Of a stretch of DNA of 64,000 bases, positions 28,983 to 37,241 are shown piece by piece. The DNA is from Geomonas subterranea. GTDB taxonomy: Bacteria > Desulfobacterota > Desulfuromonadia > Geobacterales > Geobacteraceae. The notes beneath the pieces are model-generated. The model was given only the letters and a program-made list of their open reading frames with translations, made no database searches and was not told the origin of the DNA. The translations under genes and the position numbers were made by a program. Within the stretch, counting starts at the first letter, position 1; each line of letters starts with the position of its first letter. The stretch covers positions 2,666,001 to 2,730,000 of the forward strand of contig NZ_CP077683.1 in the NCBI RefSeq assembly GCF_019063845.1, read 5' to 3'.

Positions 28983-29006
28983 GATCAAATCTCAAAATCT
29001 CAAGAA
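28983..29006 (+). repeat. 24-bp direct repeat, left copy
   Basis: Begins GATCAAATCTCAAAATCTCA. An identical 24-bp copy lies at 30516-30539. Together they bracket the VIT-type transporter and methyltransferase genes. Confidence 0.85.
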
Positions 29007-29047
29007 CTTCCCCCTATTGTCCCAGCGACATGGTTGAGCTGTATTAC

Positions 29048-29743
29048 TCAAACCACCGTGCCGAAGAGCTTACCGACGCCCGCGGTTAGTCCCATTGCGA
29101 ACGCCCCCCAGAAAGCGACACGAATCGCCCCCTTGGCAATAGGCGCGCCACCGGCATATGCAGCGGTTGCCCCCAAAATGGCTAAAGTGACCAGCGCGGT
29201 CGCAGATAAGACCTCGGCAACCCAGGCTGTAGGAGCGAGCAACAAGGTTACGATTGGAACAATGGCACCTGACACGAAAGAAATTGCAGAGGCGAGAGCA
29301 GCTTGAACCGGCCGAGCCCGTAGGGGCTCGGTAATGCCGAGTTCGTCACGAGCGTGAGCCACGAGTGCATCACTGGACGTCAGTTTTTCTGCTACCAGAC
29401 GTGCTAGCGGTTGATCGAGACCTCGGCTCACATAAATTGAAGTCAGCTCTGCGAGTTCGCTCTCCGGTTGAACCTGTAGTTCACGCCTTTCTCTTTTAAT
29501 GTCAGCGCCTTCAGTATCAGCCTGCGATTGAACCGAGACATACTCGCCAGCCGCCATTGACATAGCTCCAGCGACCAGACCGGCCACACCGGTGAGCAGA
29601 ATACTATTTTGTGGTGCTCCAGAGGTAGCAACGCCGACGACAAGGCTTGCGACCGAAATTATTCCGTCATTAGCACCAAGCACGGCTGCTCGAAGCCAAC
29701 CAATTCTCGTTGTTTTGTGAGATTCGCTGTGAATTTGAAGCAT
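29048..29743 (-). CDS. VIT1/CCC1-family metal transporter
   Basis: A 231-residue membrane protein. The N-terminal LRAAVLGANDGIISVASLVVG, followed by AGAMSMAAGEYVSVQSQ, is the diagnostic segment of the VIT1/CCC1 iron/manganese transporter family. A cytoplasmic helical metal-binding-type domain rich in E/R (IKRERRELQVQPESELAEL) and three further membrane helices follow. I chose the ATG at 29743 (MLQIHSESHKTTRI), with GGAG 9 bases upstream. It likely moves Fe(II) or Mn(II) at the inner membrane; the direction is not known. Confidence 0.9.
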   Translation of the reverse strand: MLQIHSESHKTTRIGWLRAAVLGANDGIISVASLVVGVATSGAPQNSILLTGVAGLVAGAMSMAAGEYVSVQSQADTEGADIKRERRELQVQPESELAELTSIYVSRGLDQPLARLVAEKLTSSDALVAHARDELGITEPLRARPVQAALASAISFVSGAIVPIVTLLLAPTAWVAEVLSATALVTLAILGATAAYAGGAPIAKGAIRVAFWGAFAMGLTAGVGKLFGTVV

Positions 29744-29808
29744 GATAAGAATCTCCATGTGCCCAACGGTGCGGGTGGTGAGCAGGCTGCACTGCACCAC
29801 CAACCTTG

Positions 29809-30399
29809 TTAAGACTTTCTTGCTACAACATAAACATGTCTTTCTGGAAACTGGTCTAATTCCAGGTGCATTATGGTAAGTCCATTGCTTATAAGGGCTG
29901 ACAGATTCCCGTTTATGCCAATTGAACTGTAGTAGAAATCATCCTCATGCCATCTGTCGGTATGCTCGCCGGTCACATTGCCAAATGAATATATAAGGAC
30001 ACCGTTTTCTTCCAATAAACTACATAGCTTTTCTATGACTGGACTGTGCATTTGTATGGGCAGGTGAAAGATGCTATCCCAAGCAATTATAAAGTCGAAT
30101 TTGTTATCAGTTTCCCAAGTGCAAATATCCTGCACAAAAAAAGATGTATTCGGATGATTTTGAAGCGCCAAATTTATCATCTCTTCAGAAACATCTATTC
30201 CTGTTACTACAAATCCCTGATCTTGTAATTTACGAATGATTCTCCCACCTGTACCACATCCAACATCAAGTGCTGACCTGCCGGACGCAAATTTGAGAGC
30301 AACATCAAGTTGTTTCATTCCATATTGAGAATCATGATGTCTCTCGTGCCACCACTGGGCAATCTTGTCATATTTTTCGCCTAGCTCTTTTGGTTTCAT
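29809..30399 (-). CDS. Class I SAM-dependent methyltransferase, unknown substrate
   Basis: A 196-residue protein with motif I LDVGCGTGGRIIRKL, motif II TGIDVSEEMI and motif IV FDFIIAWDSIFHLP. The N-terminal YDKIAQWWHERHHDSQYG is typical of small-molecule methyltransferases. The gene is clearly more AT-rich than the hopanoid genes nearby, and it lies within the 24-bp direct repeats, which suggests acquisition. Substrate and partners are unknown. Confidence 0.82.
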   Translation of the reverse strand: MKPKELGEKYDKIAQWWHERHHDSQYGMKQLDVALKFASGRSALDVGCGTGGRIIRKLQDQGFVVTGIDVSEEMINLALQNHPNTSFFVQDICTWETDNKFDFIIAWDSIFHLPIQMHSPVIEKLCSLLEENGVLIYSFGNVTGEHTDRWHEDDFYYSSIGINGNLSALISNGLTIMHLELDQFPERHVYVVARKS

Positions 30400-30483
30400 T
30401 TTAGTGCCTCAACGTGCATGAGCGTGACTGGCGCGTTTTTTTCGCATCCGAGTCTATCTTAGTCAGGGGGAAAGAGTGGGTCG

Positions 30484-30539
30484 TTCTTGATTTTTGGAGA
30501 TTTGCATTATTGGCTGATCAAATCTCAAAATCTCAAGAA
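30484..30539. repeat. 24-bp direct repeat, right copy, within an imperfect hairpin
   Basis: The right copy (30516-30539) is preceded at 30484-30504 by an imperfect reverse complement (TTCTTGATTTTTGGAGATTT), so the locus can fold as a stem of about 20 bp. It lies between the methyltransferase 5' end and the 3' end of the cassette. Confidence 0.7.
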
Positions 30540-30575
30540 TATCCCTTACTGACTCGGCCCCATCGAGGCCGCCAA

Positions 30576-32111
30576 TTACTTCGGCGGTACTGGAAACTGA
30601 GCTTTCAGCTTGGAGTGTAAGAGGCTGTACAACTCATTCTCCATGGTGTCGAGGATGTAGGTGTAGGCGTAGTCGTTTTTGGGGTAAATGACGCTTCCTT
30701 TCAACTGAGCACTCCATACGGTCGCTCCGGTGTTTACTGATATCGCGTCTATCTGGATGTTTTCAAAATACATATTCTGAATATGGTTTTTCCCCATGTC
30801 GGTGATCCTGGCGTTGATGATGGCATCGGCACCCAGCGATTTAGCCAACAGCAGGCGCTCTGGTTGTGGAAGGTCTTCGAGCGCCAGGTGACGATCCTGC
30901 AACAGGTGCATCAGATCTGACTTCTGCACGCAAACGTGCCCCATCCCCCTGATCGTCCGCTCTATCTTTGTCTCGTTGCTGTCTACCACGGACTTGCCTT
31001 TATCCGGTCTCGTGGCAAGCCAGTCAATCTGATGGTCCACTAAGAAAACGAGATAAGTCTTGGTGTCTGCAGCGATGTTCCGGGCGACACTTGTATTTGC
31101 GGTGAGGTCGAAATTTAATCCGAGTTCGTTCCCCGTAGTGGACAAATTGCGTGCCGAATCGTCTTTAGGAGTGTACTTGAGTGTACGCTTTGCATCGGCC
31201 ATCGCCCCGTCTTTGTCGCCATTTCTGGAGTAGCTGAGGGCCCTCCACCTTAACCACGACAGACGGTCGCCGAATTTTAGGGCGGCGCTGTAAGAGGCTA
31301 TGGCTTCGTCCCACTTCCCTCGACCAAAATAGTTATCCCCATGATCCGCATCTACATCGCCCTGCAAGCTCCATAACAGTGGGTTCAAGTGGACGTACTT
31401 GATTGCGTATCTAGCAAACTCCGCCATCTCCTCATACGACCCGCCCCATCTCGGTAGTAAGGTTCCCATGTACTCGTGCCTAACGTAGAAGGTTCGTTTG
31501 TCCTGGGCTTCAGCCTTTGAGAGGACCTCTTTCGCGGTGAATGGCATGCTTGTCGCCTTTGCCATCCTGATCATGCATGCGTAGGCCGGCATGAAACGAG
31601 GGTTTCTAGAAATAGAGGCTTGTAAGTCCTTGGTCGCCTCAGCAAAGAAATAGGCCATCTCCTTCATCTTGTACTTCGGGGTGTTGCTGGCGAATTTTGC
31701 CCCGCGCGCTGAATACCCCAGTTGCGTCAGGAATCTCCCTCTGGCGGCGTATGCTATGAAGGAATCTGTTTCCTCAATCCAGGCATCGATGTCTTCAGCC
31801 GCGATGCCCTCATCGGGTGTGAAGATATTGTAGGAGTCCTGTAAAAGCCACTCGTACCTGACATCCTTTTCGTAGAGAGCCAGGCGTTGTGAGAACAGTT
31901 GGTCGAGAGCCTTGAAGTCGTGGATTGTGAGCAACTTCTTTATGTGAGGATAATCCGGGTCGCTTAACTCATAGTAACTCTTTAGAGTGGCGTTTGACAT
32001 TTCCGCCTGCCTCACAGGTGTTTCGACGTTCTTCCCGGCTGCAAGACATCCAGTGCAGACACCAAATACGCAAAAAGATAAAATCATGAGAAATAGTATA
32101 GCGCGCCGCAT
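30576..32111 (-). CDS. DUF4034-like lipoprotein with CsgG-like C-terminal region
   Basis: A 511-residue exported protein. The N-terminus is a signal peptide with a cysteine-rich lipobox-like end (FGVCTGC). Residues of about 45-340 are helical and TPR-like, beginning LKSYYELSDPDYPHIKKLL and containing the pattern of DUF4034 proteins (paired helices, YEWLLQDSYNIF, YACMIRMAKA). The C-terminal 140 residues (RTIRGMGHVCVQ..., AKSLGADAIINARITDMGK, VNTGATVWSAQLKGSV) resemble the nucleotide-free CsgG/TolB-N-type fold of curli-secretion lipoproteins. It has a good AGGAGG site. It is the last gene of the minus-strand cassette. Its function is unknown; an envelope role is inferred. Confidence 0.6.
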   Translation of the reverse strand: MRRAILFLMILSFCVFGVCTGCLAAGKNVETPVRQAEMSNATLKSYYELSDPDYPHIKKLLTIHDFKALDQLFSQRLALYEKDVRYEWLLQDSYNIFTPDEGIAAEDIDAWIEETDSFIAYAARGRFLTQLGYSARGAKFASNTPKYKMKEMAYFFAEATKDLQASISRNPRFMPAYACMIRMAKATSMPFTAKEVLSKAEAQDKRTFYVRHEYMGTLLPRWGGSYEEMAEFARYAIKYVHLNPLLWSLQGDVDADHGDNYFGRGKWDEAIASYSAALKFGDRLSWLRWRALSYSRNGDKDGAMADAKRTLKYTPKDDSARNLSTTGNELGLNFDLTANTSVARNIAADTKTYLVFLVDHQIDWLATRPDKGKSVVDSNETKIERTIRGMGHVCVQKSDLMHLLQDRHLALEDLPQPERLLLAKSLGADAIINARITDMGKNHIQNMYFENIQIDAISVNTGATVWSAQLKGSVIYPKNDYAYTYILDTMENELYSLLHSKLKAQFPVPPK

Positions 32112-32202
32112 TTGCCCTCCTAGCTATTCAAAAACAAAACCTACCCCACGAGTGCGGGGCACCACATCACAAGGCAACGTCCCCTCATACATTCCTCATC
32201 TG

Positions 32203-32733
32203 TTATCGCCTCAGCAGGTCATGCGGATTCAGAAAAAACATTCTGTCAAATCCATATTTCTCTGTCTGAAAAAGCCACACATAAGGAATTTGCGTAATGA
32301 TCGCATAATGAAGGTGAGGTTGTTTCCCTGCTGCATTGCCCGTGCTGCCGACCGTTCCGAGTTTGCTGCCTTGAGAGACGAACTCACCATTGGTAACGTT
32401 GATGCTCTTCAGGTGGGCATAGTAATGAACCCGCCATTTTGGGCCGAGGACAGAAACCACGTTCCCGCCGCCCGGTGTGAAACCCGCCTGCACCACCAAG
32501 CCGGAACTGGCCGCAATAACGGGAACCCCTTCCTGAGCAAAGATGTCTATCCCCTTGTGCACGCCTGATTTCCCCCAAGGGCTGAACCAGAAGCTTTTGG
32601 CATTCCAGTCCGACTTCGTTGCACCTTTGACAGGGATGATCAACCGCTCCGGCAGACAGATGCCAGCGGCCAGCAGCAGAAGCAGCAGCGCGAGAATTGC
32701 CCCGACGACAGTCTTTGTCTTAGTGCGTTTCAT
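32203..32733 (-). CDS. M23-family (LytM) metallopeptidase, membrane-anchored
   Basis: A 176-residue protein with one N-terminal membrane helix (about 10-28) and a periplasmic peptidase domain. The zinc ligands are visible as H59 and D63 in HKGID, and H142 in HLHY with H140; H107 in HYYAH is the second catalytic histidine. All are present, so it should be active on peptidoglycan crosslinks or glycyl bonds. Its ATG overlaps the stop codon of the upstream serpin-like gene as ATGA, a sign of tight co-expression. It may remodel the wall for its neighbours or be controlled by them. Confidence 0.88.
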   Translation of the reverse strand: MKRTKTKTVVGAILALLLLLLAAGICLPERLIIPVKGATKSDWNAKSFWFSPWGKSGVHKGIDIFAQEGVPVIAASSGLVVQAGFTPGGGNVVSVLGPKWRVHYYAHLKSINVTNGEFVSQGSKLGTVGSTGNAAGKQPHLHYAIITQIPYVWLFQTEKYGFDRMFFLNPHDLLRR

Positions 32734-34961
32734 TTCGTCCTCATCAACTCGGGATTGTTGACCCAGAGCGCGAGGTAGGGTTGTTTGCCGGCCTTTTGCT
32801 TCAGACAGATCAAGTACGGTTTGTCGAAGATGTACATTCTCGGTTTCGATCTCCCTACCGGAGCTTCACCTTTCATTCTTCCCAGGATAAAGGCTTTGGA
32901 CTTGAGAACCGCCCCTTTTTCATTCAGCTTGAACCGTATAGCCTGAGTTGCGGCGGCAATATACCATTTCTCCCAGTCGTTGTTCAGCAGCGGTTTACCA
33001 TCAAACTCAGAGAAACGGTGGCTCAGATCGAAGTTGATTTTGGGGATTTTCAGCGATTCGTGTTCCTCTATGACAGACCGCTTGCCGCTGGTGATCCTTT
33101 TTGCGACCGCCTGATAGGTGTCCAGAATGGTTTTTCCCGGCTTGATCTTAGCCAGAATTATCTCGTCATCCTTTGATTTACTGGTTAACGACAGGATAAA
33201 GTCATTGTCGTCCCGGTAATCCAGAATGCTTACCTGGCTGGCAAGCTTCTCGTGCAGACGGTTTTCGTGAGAAAAGAGTTCGATGCCGAACGCCTTAACA
33301 GGTGTGATACTGCTAGCGGCCTGGAATGACAGGGGGGTGGGGATCTTTTCAAACTCGATGGGAAATTCCAGGTTCTTGTACAGGAATCCATAGGCGATGA
33401 TCGACCGATTGCCGGCAGAAGCTTGAGGCAATCTGAAGTTTTCATCCGCCTGATCACCAAACTTTTTTTGCACCTCCCCGTTAACGCGCTGAACAAGGTC
33501 CTGCGAATATGCACCGGCGCCGGCGACATAGGAATCCGGTGAGAGATCATCGTTGCCAAGTGCTAGTTGGTTCAACTGCCGGACAGACGGTGGCTCGTCC
33601 TTTAGCCGGATATCCTCCTTGATCATCTGGGTACGCATCATATCCCAGGCCTTTTGGAAGATGGCGCAGTACAGGAGATTGTCTTCAGTGGAAAGTGGCC
33701 CATTCAGATGGGCTGTAAATATGGTTTTTGCTGTAGTTGTTACGGGGGGAGGGGCGGTTATTTGTTCATAGAGCCTATAAGGCGAACCGAATTGGTAAAC
33801 ACTTATTGTTCCAGCGATCAGTACCAGTGATGTCGCAAATAACGTCTTGTTTGTGTGGTAGATACTGATAAAAAAACTAGTAATTTTCAAAAGTGCAATG
33901 ATGGAAACAGATGAAATGAACACACACGTAAACACTTTAAAAGCAGTAATCGCAAAAAACATAAAGATGCTAAGCAACGCCGCTATTAAAGATGCTGTCG
34001 CAATTATGGCTAATATGTTGTAAGTCGAGCGGTTTGCTTTTGCAAATATTGATAACGGGTTACTATAGAATTTTTCATCAAGCTCTGGTTCCGCTCGCCG
34101 AGCGCCAGGGTGAGGTGTGATTACTTCCTCTGGCTTTTGCAGGTCTTCCCTCTTTAAACTCTTCTCTCCTGCAAAACCGATCCGTTTCAGCCGGTATTTG
34201 GTGCCAATATATCCTACCAATAATACAATAAAGAGTCCCAGGTAAGGAACCCGCGCCTTATTCACCTCGTACATCCTGGTTATCCGTAGATCCTCATAGG
34301 GAAGCAGGACTTTCTTTACTCCATCCCTCACTTCCCAAACCGTATAGGAGTCGCCGGTGATGCTGGGGTCTTTGTCGACAAACAACGAGACAGCCGTACC
34401 TGGCTCAAGGTGGGCTGCCGGCGAATCAAAGCGGTCATAGACCAGAAACTCCAGGTTGGGTGGGGTCTCCAGCGTGATGAATGAGAACCTGCCGTTTCGG
34501 ATACCGATCTCTTTGACCCGGCCCTGTATTTCAATGAGGCTGCTTTTTGCAGGAGTCAGGCTGGAGTAGATATCCGCAGCGATGAACGCCCCGGAACCGC
34601 ACAACGATAGATAGATGATGAGGTGTAATCGATAGAACATGCTGACACTGCTCTTCTCCAGTGGGCCCGGAGTTGCGGACAGGCGGATGCTGGGAAGGAC
34701 AATGGCGCAGACACAGAGGAACAGATACGCCTGAAGCGCATAATGATGCGACATCTGCAAATGCCCGATCTTCGCTAACCCTACGAGTGCAAAAAAGGAC
34801 GCAGCCCATAACCAGAACTTGTTAAAGTCTAGATAGTATCGGCCATTGCATGTGAGGCACAGCATCCCGGCCGGGTGCACATCACCTGTCGAAAGATGCT
34901 GCTTACCTCCGGACAAGAGATGTGCAATCGGAATATGGATGTCACATTGAGGGCATTTCAA
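32730..34961 (-). CDS. Membrane protein with zinc ribbon and serpin-like C-terminal domain
   Basis: A 743-residue protein starting at TTG. It has CPQC at residues 3-6 and CLTC at 35-38 (zinc ribbon), then membrane helices near 48-66, 74-92, 110-130, 238-255, 315-338, 342-362 and 372-390. Residues of about 415-740 look like a divergent serpin. AYGFLYKNLEFPIEFEK matches the strand around the usual NAIYFKGxW. AIRFKLNEKGAVLKSKAF at 674-691 sits where the reactive-loop hinge (NEEGTEAAAAT) belongs. RMYIFDKPYLICLKQ, running into PYLALWVNNPE, matches the C-terminal signature. The hinge holds bulky lysines instead of small residues, so it may not inhibit proteases in the classical way. The adjacent M23 gene overlaps it by 4 bp. 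The serpin call is from pattern reading only. Confidence 0.6.
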   Translation of the reverse strand: MKCPQCDIHIPIAHLLSGGKQHLSTGDVHPAGMLCLTCNGRYYLDFNKFWLWAASFFALVGLAKIGHLQMSHHYALQAYLFLCVCAIVLPSIRLSATPGPLEKSSVSMFYRLHLIIYLSLCGSGAFIAADIYSSLTPAKSSLIEIQGRVKEIGIRNGRFSFITLETPPNLEFLVYDRFDSPAAHLEPGTAVSLFVDKDPSITGDSYTVWEVRDGVKKVLLPYEDLRITRMYEVNKARVPYLGLFIVLLVGYIGTKYRLKRIGFAGEKSLKREDLQKPEEVITPHPGARRAEPELDEKFYSNPLSIFAKANRSTYNILAIIATASLIAALLSIFMFFAITAFKVFTCVFISSVSIIALLKITSFFISIYHTNKTLFATSLVLIAGTISVYQFGSPYRLYEQITAPPPVTTTAKTIFTAHLNGPLSTEDNLLYCAIFQKAWDMMRTQMIKEDIRLKDEPPSVRQLNQLALGNDDLSPDSYVAGAGAYSQDLVQRVNGEVQKKFGDQADENFRLPQASAGNRSIIAYGFLYKNLEFPIEFEKIPTPLSFQAASSITPVKAFGIELFSHENRLHEKLASQVSILDYRDDNDFILSLTSKSKDDEIILAKIKPGKTILDTYQAVAKRITSGKRSVIEEHESLKIPKINFDLSHRFSEFDGKPLLNNDWEKWYIAAATQAIRFKLNEKGAVLKSKAFILGRMKGEAPVGRSKPRMYIFDKPYLICLKQKAGKQPYLALWVNNPELMRTK

Positions 34962-35032
34962 TTCAATCTCGTCCTTCGTTGTGGTATTGACCGTTTAGAA
35001 AGTTACTATATAGGCTACCGGCTACCAAAACG

Positions 35033-35051
35033 GAGGCCTTCAGGCCTTCTC
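35033..35051 (-). terminator. Possible terminator before the serpin-like gene
   Basis: On the minus strand AAGGCCTGAAGGCCT forms a 6-bp stem, followed by CCGTTTT. It lies between the small membrane protein gene and the serpin-like gene and could attenuate the cassette. Confidence 0.4.
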
Positions 35052-35063
35052 ATGCCTCGCCTT

Positions 35064-35459
35064 TCATCCCGCTCTGTAAAATCTGACAAGCGACATGAAA
35101 AGCGCGAAGGTATAGCCGTAGGTAAAGCTGTCCATGAAAAAGACCTGCTGTCCCCTTGACTCCCTTAGCCGCCGCAATCCGGCCATGGTTGCTCCGCACA
35201 GAAGCGGCACGTAAATGAGCCCGTACCCTTGCAGGTGCTTTACGTGAAAGATGTGGTTTGGAAGGATCCAGACGCTTACCACCCCGGCCAGACTTCCCAG
35301 CATGATGCTTCCGATGAACGCCAACACGGGATGCCTGCGATCGCTTCTCCGGAAAGGTTCCACAAGCGAGCGCATGCCCAACTCCACCAATACCTGAAAA
35401 ACAAGGTTGGCAAACAACTCCCACAGCAAACCGAAAACCAGCTCAAAAATTGCTTCCAA
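35064..35459 (-). CDS. Hypothetical small membrane protein
   Basis: A 131-residue protein starting at TTG, with GGAGG about 12 bases upstream. It has four likely membrane segments: an N-terminal amphipathic/hydrophobic stretch rich in F/L, then LAFIGSIMLGSLAGVVSVWIL, YGLIYVPLLCGATMAGL and FTYGYTFALFMSLVRF. A basic loop (RRSDRRHP) lies in between. I recognise no family. It lies between a lipoprotein gene and the serpin-like gene on the same strand, so it probably belongs to the same cassette. Confidence 0.65.
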   Translation of the reverse strand: MEAIFELVFGLLWELFANLVFQVLVELGMRSLVEPFRRSDRRHPVLAFIGSIMLGSLAGVVSVWILPNHIFHVKHLQGYGLIYVPLLCGATMAGLRRLRESRGQQVFFMDSFTYGYTFALFMSLVRFYRAG

Positions 35460-35486
35460 AGAAACTCGTTCCTCCTGGTTGCGTCT

Positions 35487-35996
35487 TCACCACCCTCGAT
35501 TAAGGGACGGACAGGCACACTTGTCACCATCCGCCCATTGTTTGAGCGGCTCGGAAATCTTGCCGCGCCTGGCGTGGTAGATATCAAGCTCTGTCTTGTT
35601 TTTGCCTGCGGGCCGGATCTCAGCCACGAGGGTATAGATACCGCCCCGTGGCGCCCCCGACATCTGGCTGTCGTTATACTCCTCCTGCAGCGTAAGGGAG
35701 TTTGTGTCCTTACCAACACTCTCAAAACGCGGCCGGAAAGTGGTCGAACCTCCTGTCTCCTTCAAAGCATAGTTCGGCGGATCTACCACCCGAACATTGA
35801 GGCACTTTTGAGCAAACGCTTTTACATCTGTGGTAACAGTTTTAGCCGGGCGGTTGATGATGTAATGCTCAGCCTTGCCGAAGACCTTGGCATCTTTGTA
35901 CATCTCAACGAACTCTTGCCGGTTTTGTGGGACTCCTATGGCACAACCTGCAACAACAGGAACAGCGAGCAGCAAAGAAAGAGTACGAAACGACAT
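35487..35996 (-). CDS. Hypothetical lipoprotein
   Basis: The ATG at 35996 gives MSFRTLSLLLAVPVVAGCAI, a signal peptide with lipobox VAGC; AAGGAGG lies 11 bases upstream. The 169-residue product continues with a soluble domain that has beta-strand-like segments (TVTTDVKAFAQKCLNVRVV, GGIYTLVAEIRPAGKNKTELDIYH). It is the first gene of the minus-strand cassette. No family is recognised. The mature protein should sit on the outer or inner membrane facing the periplasm. Confidence 0.72.
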   Translation of the reverse strand: MSFRTLSLLLAVPVVAGCAIGVPQNRQEFVEMYKDAKVFGKAEHYIINRPAKTVTTDVKAFAQKCLNVRVVDPPNYALKETGGSTTFRPRFESVGKDTNSLTLQEEYNDSQMSGAPRGGIYTLVAEIRPAGKNKTELDIYHARRGKISEPLKQWADGDKCACPSLNRGW

Positions 35997-36008
35997 GAGA
36001 GGAAACAC

Positions 36009-36388
36009 CTCCTTGAGTTTCAGCCGGGTATGGTCGAGATGCCACTGCAGTTAGGCACTCTAAATTAACGACAACTCCTGTTCAAGTTAAATCTTCCCGC
36101 CGTTATCCAGATGCCCCCCAGCGGTCCGAGACTCGCACAGCGTGTCTGGTGGCTCACCCGGCGGGTTAGGCGAACGATGTACCAGTGGATGATCGGAGAT
36201 CGCAGATGGGGAAAAGGCCGCGGAATGAGGATTTTTGGCTGGCCTCGCTCCGCCATAACCCCGTTGCTCCCCAGCATCGACTCGTGATAAAGTACGTCGT
36301 GTTTCTCCGACACTTATATACGCCTCCGGCAGTGCTTTATTCACCGCCCCGAAGGACTGAAAACGGTCGTATCGGCTAAAGGCGCACC
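36009..36388. other. Unassigned 380-bp spacer upstream of the cassette
   Basis: Promoter of the minus-strand cassette should lie near 36010-36070. Open frames on the minus strand cover most of 36087-36431, but they lack a ribosome site and overlap the next gene, so I do not call them. The text looks like decayed coding DNA, perhaps a remnant of a mobile element. Confidence 0.4.
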
Positions 36389-36700
36389 ATGACTTCATCC
36401 ACCTATCAAGACATATATGCTGTCGTCTCACTGGTCCCGAGAGGACGAGTGGCTACTTACGGACAGATCGCGGCTTTGGCTGGCCTTCCCGGCCGGGCCC
36501 GCCAGGTCGGCTATGCCCTGAGCGCCCTCAACGATCCCTCTGTCCCCTGGCACCGCGTCATAAACGCCAGGGGAGAAATCAGCCCCCGCTCGGGCGGCAG
36601 CGAGGTGGATGAACGGCAGCGCTTGCGGCTGGAAGACGAGGGAATCCATTTCGACTCCCACGGACGCATCCCGCTCGACCTCTACCGCTGGCGCCCCTGA
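36389..36700 (+). CDS. Alkyltransferase-like (ATL/MGMT-family) DNA repair protein
   Basis: A 103-residue protein with the DNA-binding half of O6-methylguanine-DNA methyltransferases (PRGRVATYGQIAALAGLPGRARQVG). The active-site P-C-H-R is replaced by P-W-H-R (W54). Proteins with this tryptophan cannot accept a methyl group; they bind O6-alkylguanine lesions and hand them to nucleotide excision repair. The length is normal for ATL proteins. It stands alone. Confidence 0.92.
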   Translation: MTSSTYQDIYAVVSLVPRGRVATYGQIAALAGLPGRARQVGYALSALNDPSVPWHRVINARGEISPRSGGSEVDERQRLRLEDEGIHFDSHGRIPLDLYRWRP

Positions 36701-36756
36701 GCCCCTCTTACTCACGCCCCCACTCCTCCCCCTGATGCCACAGTTACCGGTTTTTT

Positions 36757-36948
36757 TTATGGCCGCGCCTCGCTCCGCATCCGCTCATAGGCCGTATAGT
36801 CGGGAGAAGCCGGCTGTCCGGCACGCTCCGGAGGCGTGCTATGCAGGTCCTTGTGTACCCGGACTCCTTCATAGAGCCCGCGCCATACCGCATCCGTCGT
36901 GCACCCGGCAGACAAGGCGAGTGCGAATATAAAGATGATGCGCACCAT
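36757..36948 (-). CDS. Small lipoprotein of unknown function
   Basis: A 63-residue product. MVRIIFIFALALSAGC is a lipoprotein signal peptide with lipobox LSAGC. The mature 48 residues are hydrophilic (TTDAVWRGLYEGVRVHKDL). A strong AAGGAGG site lies 9 bases before the ATG. There is no homologue that I recognise. The 293-bp gap from here to the next start holds only AT-rich promoter-like DNA for the divergent kinase gene. Confidence 0.7.
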   Translation of the reverse strand: MVRIIFIFALALSAGCTTDAVWRGLYEGVRVHKDLHSTPPERAGQPASPDYTAYERMRSEARP

Positions 36949-37241
36949 TGAATATACCTCCTTAATTTTTATGCCCTTTCCAAAGAGGTCCGCTCTTCCA
37001 GCAGGCCTGGCTTAAAGATTCACCAGTATACCAACTCCTATGTCCATGGGTTCCCATAGCACGCCGTTTCCATGTGCTGCCCGCCCCCACTCAGAAAAAA
37101 CGTATTCTGCAACAACCGATTGACATTACAGGAAAAAAAGATTAAACATCACCCATTGTACTCCCGTCTCTGTCCACCACCACGACGCTCGCTTTGGCAT
37201 ATACAGCTTGTTCTAATCGGGTTTCTCCCTTGGAGGCTGCT

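Noticed and set aside
36087-36431. Minus-strand open frame of about 114 codons upstream of the ATL gene
   Set aside because: No ribosome site, overlaps the 5' end of a well-supported gene, no recognisable domain; recorded only as a possible remnant.
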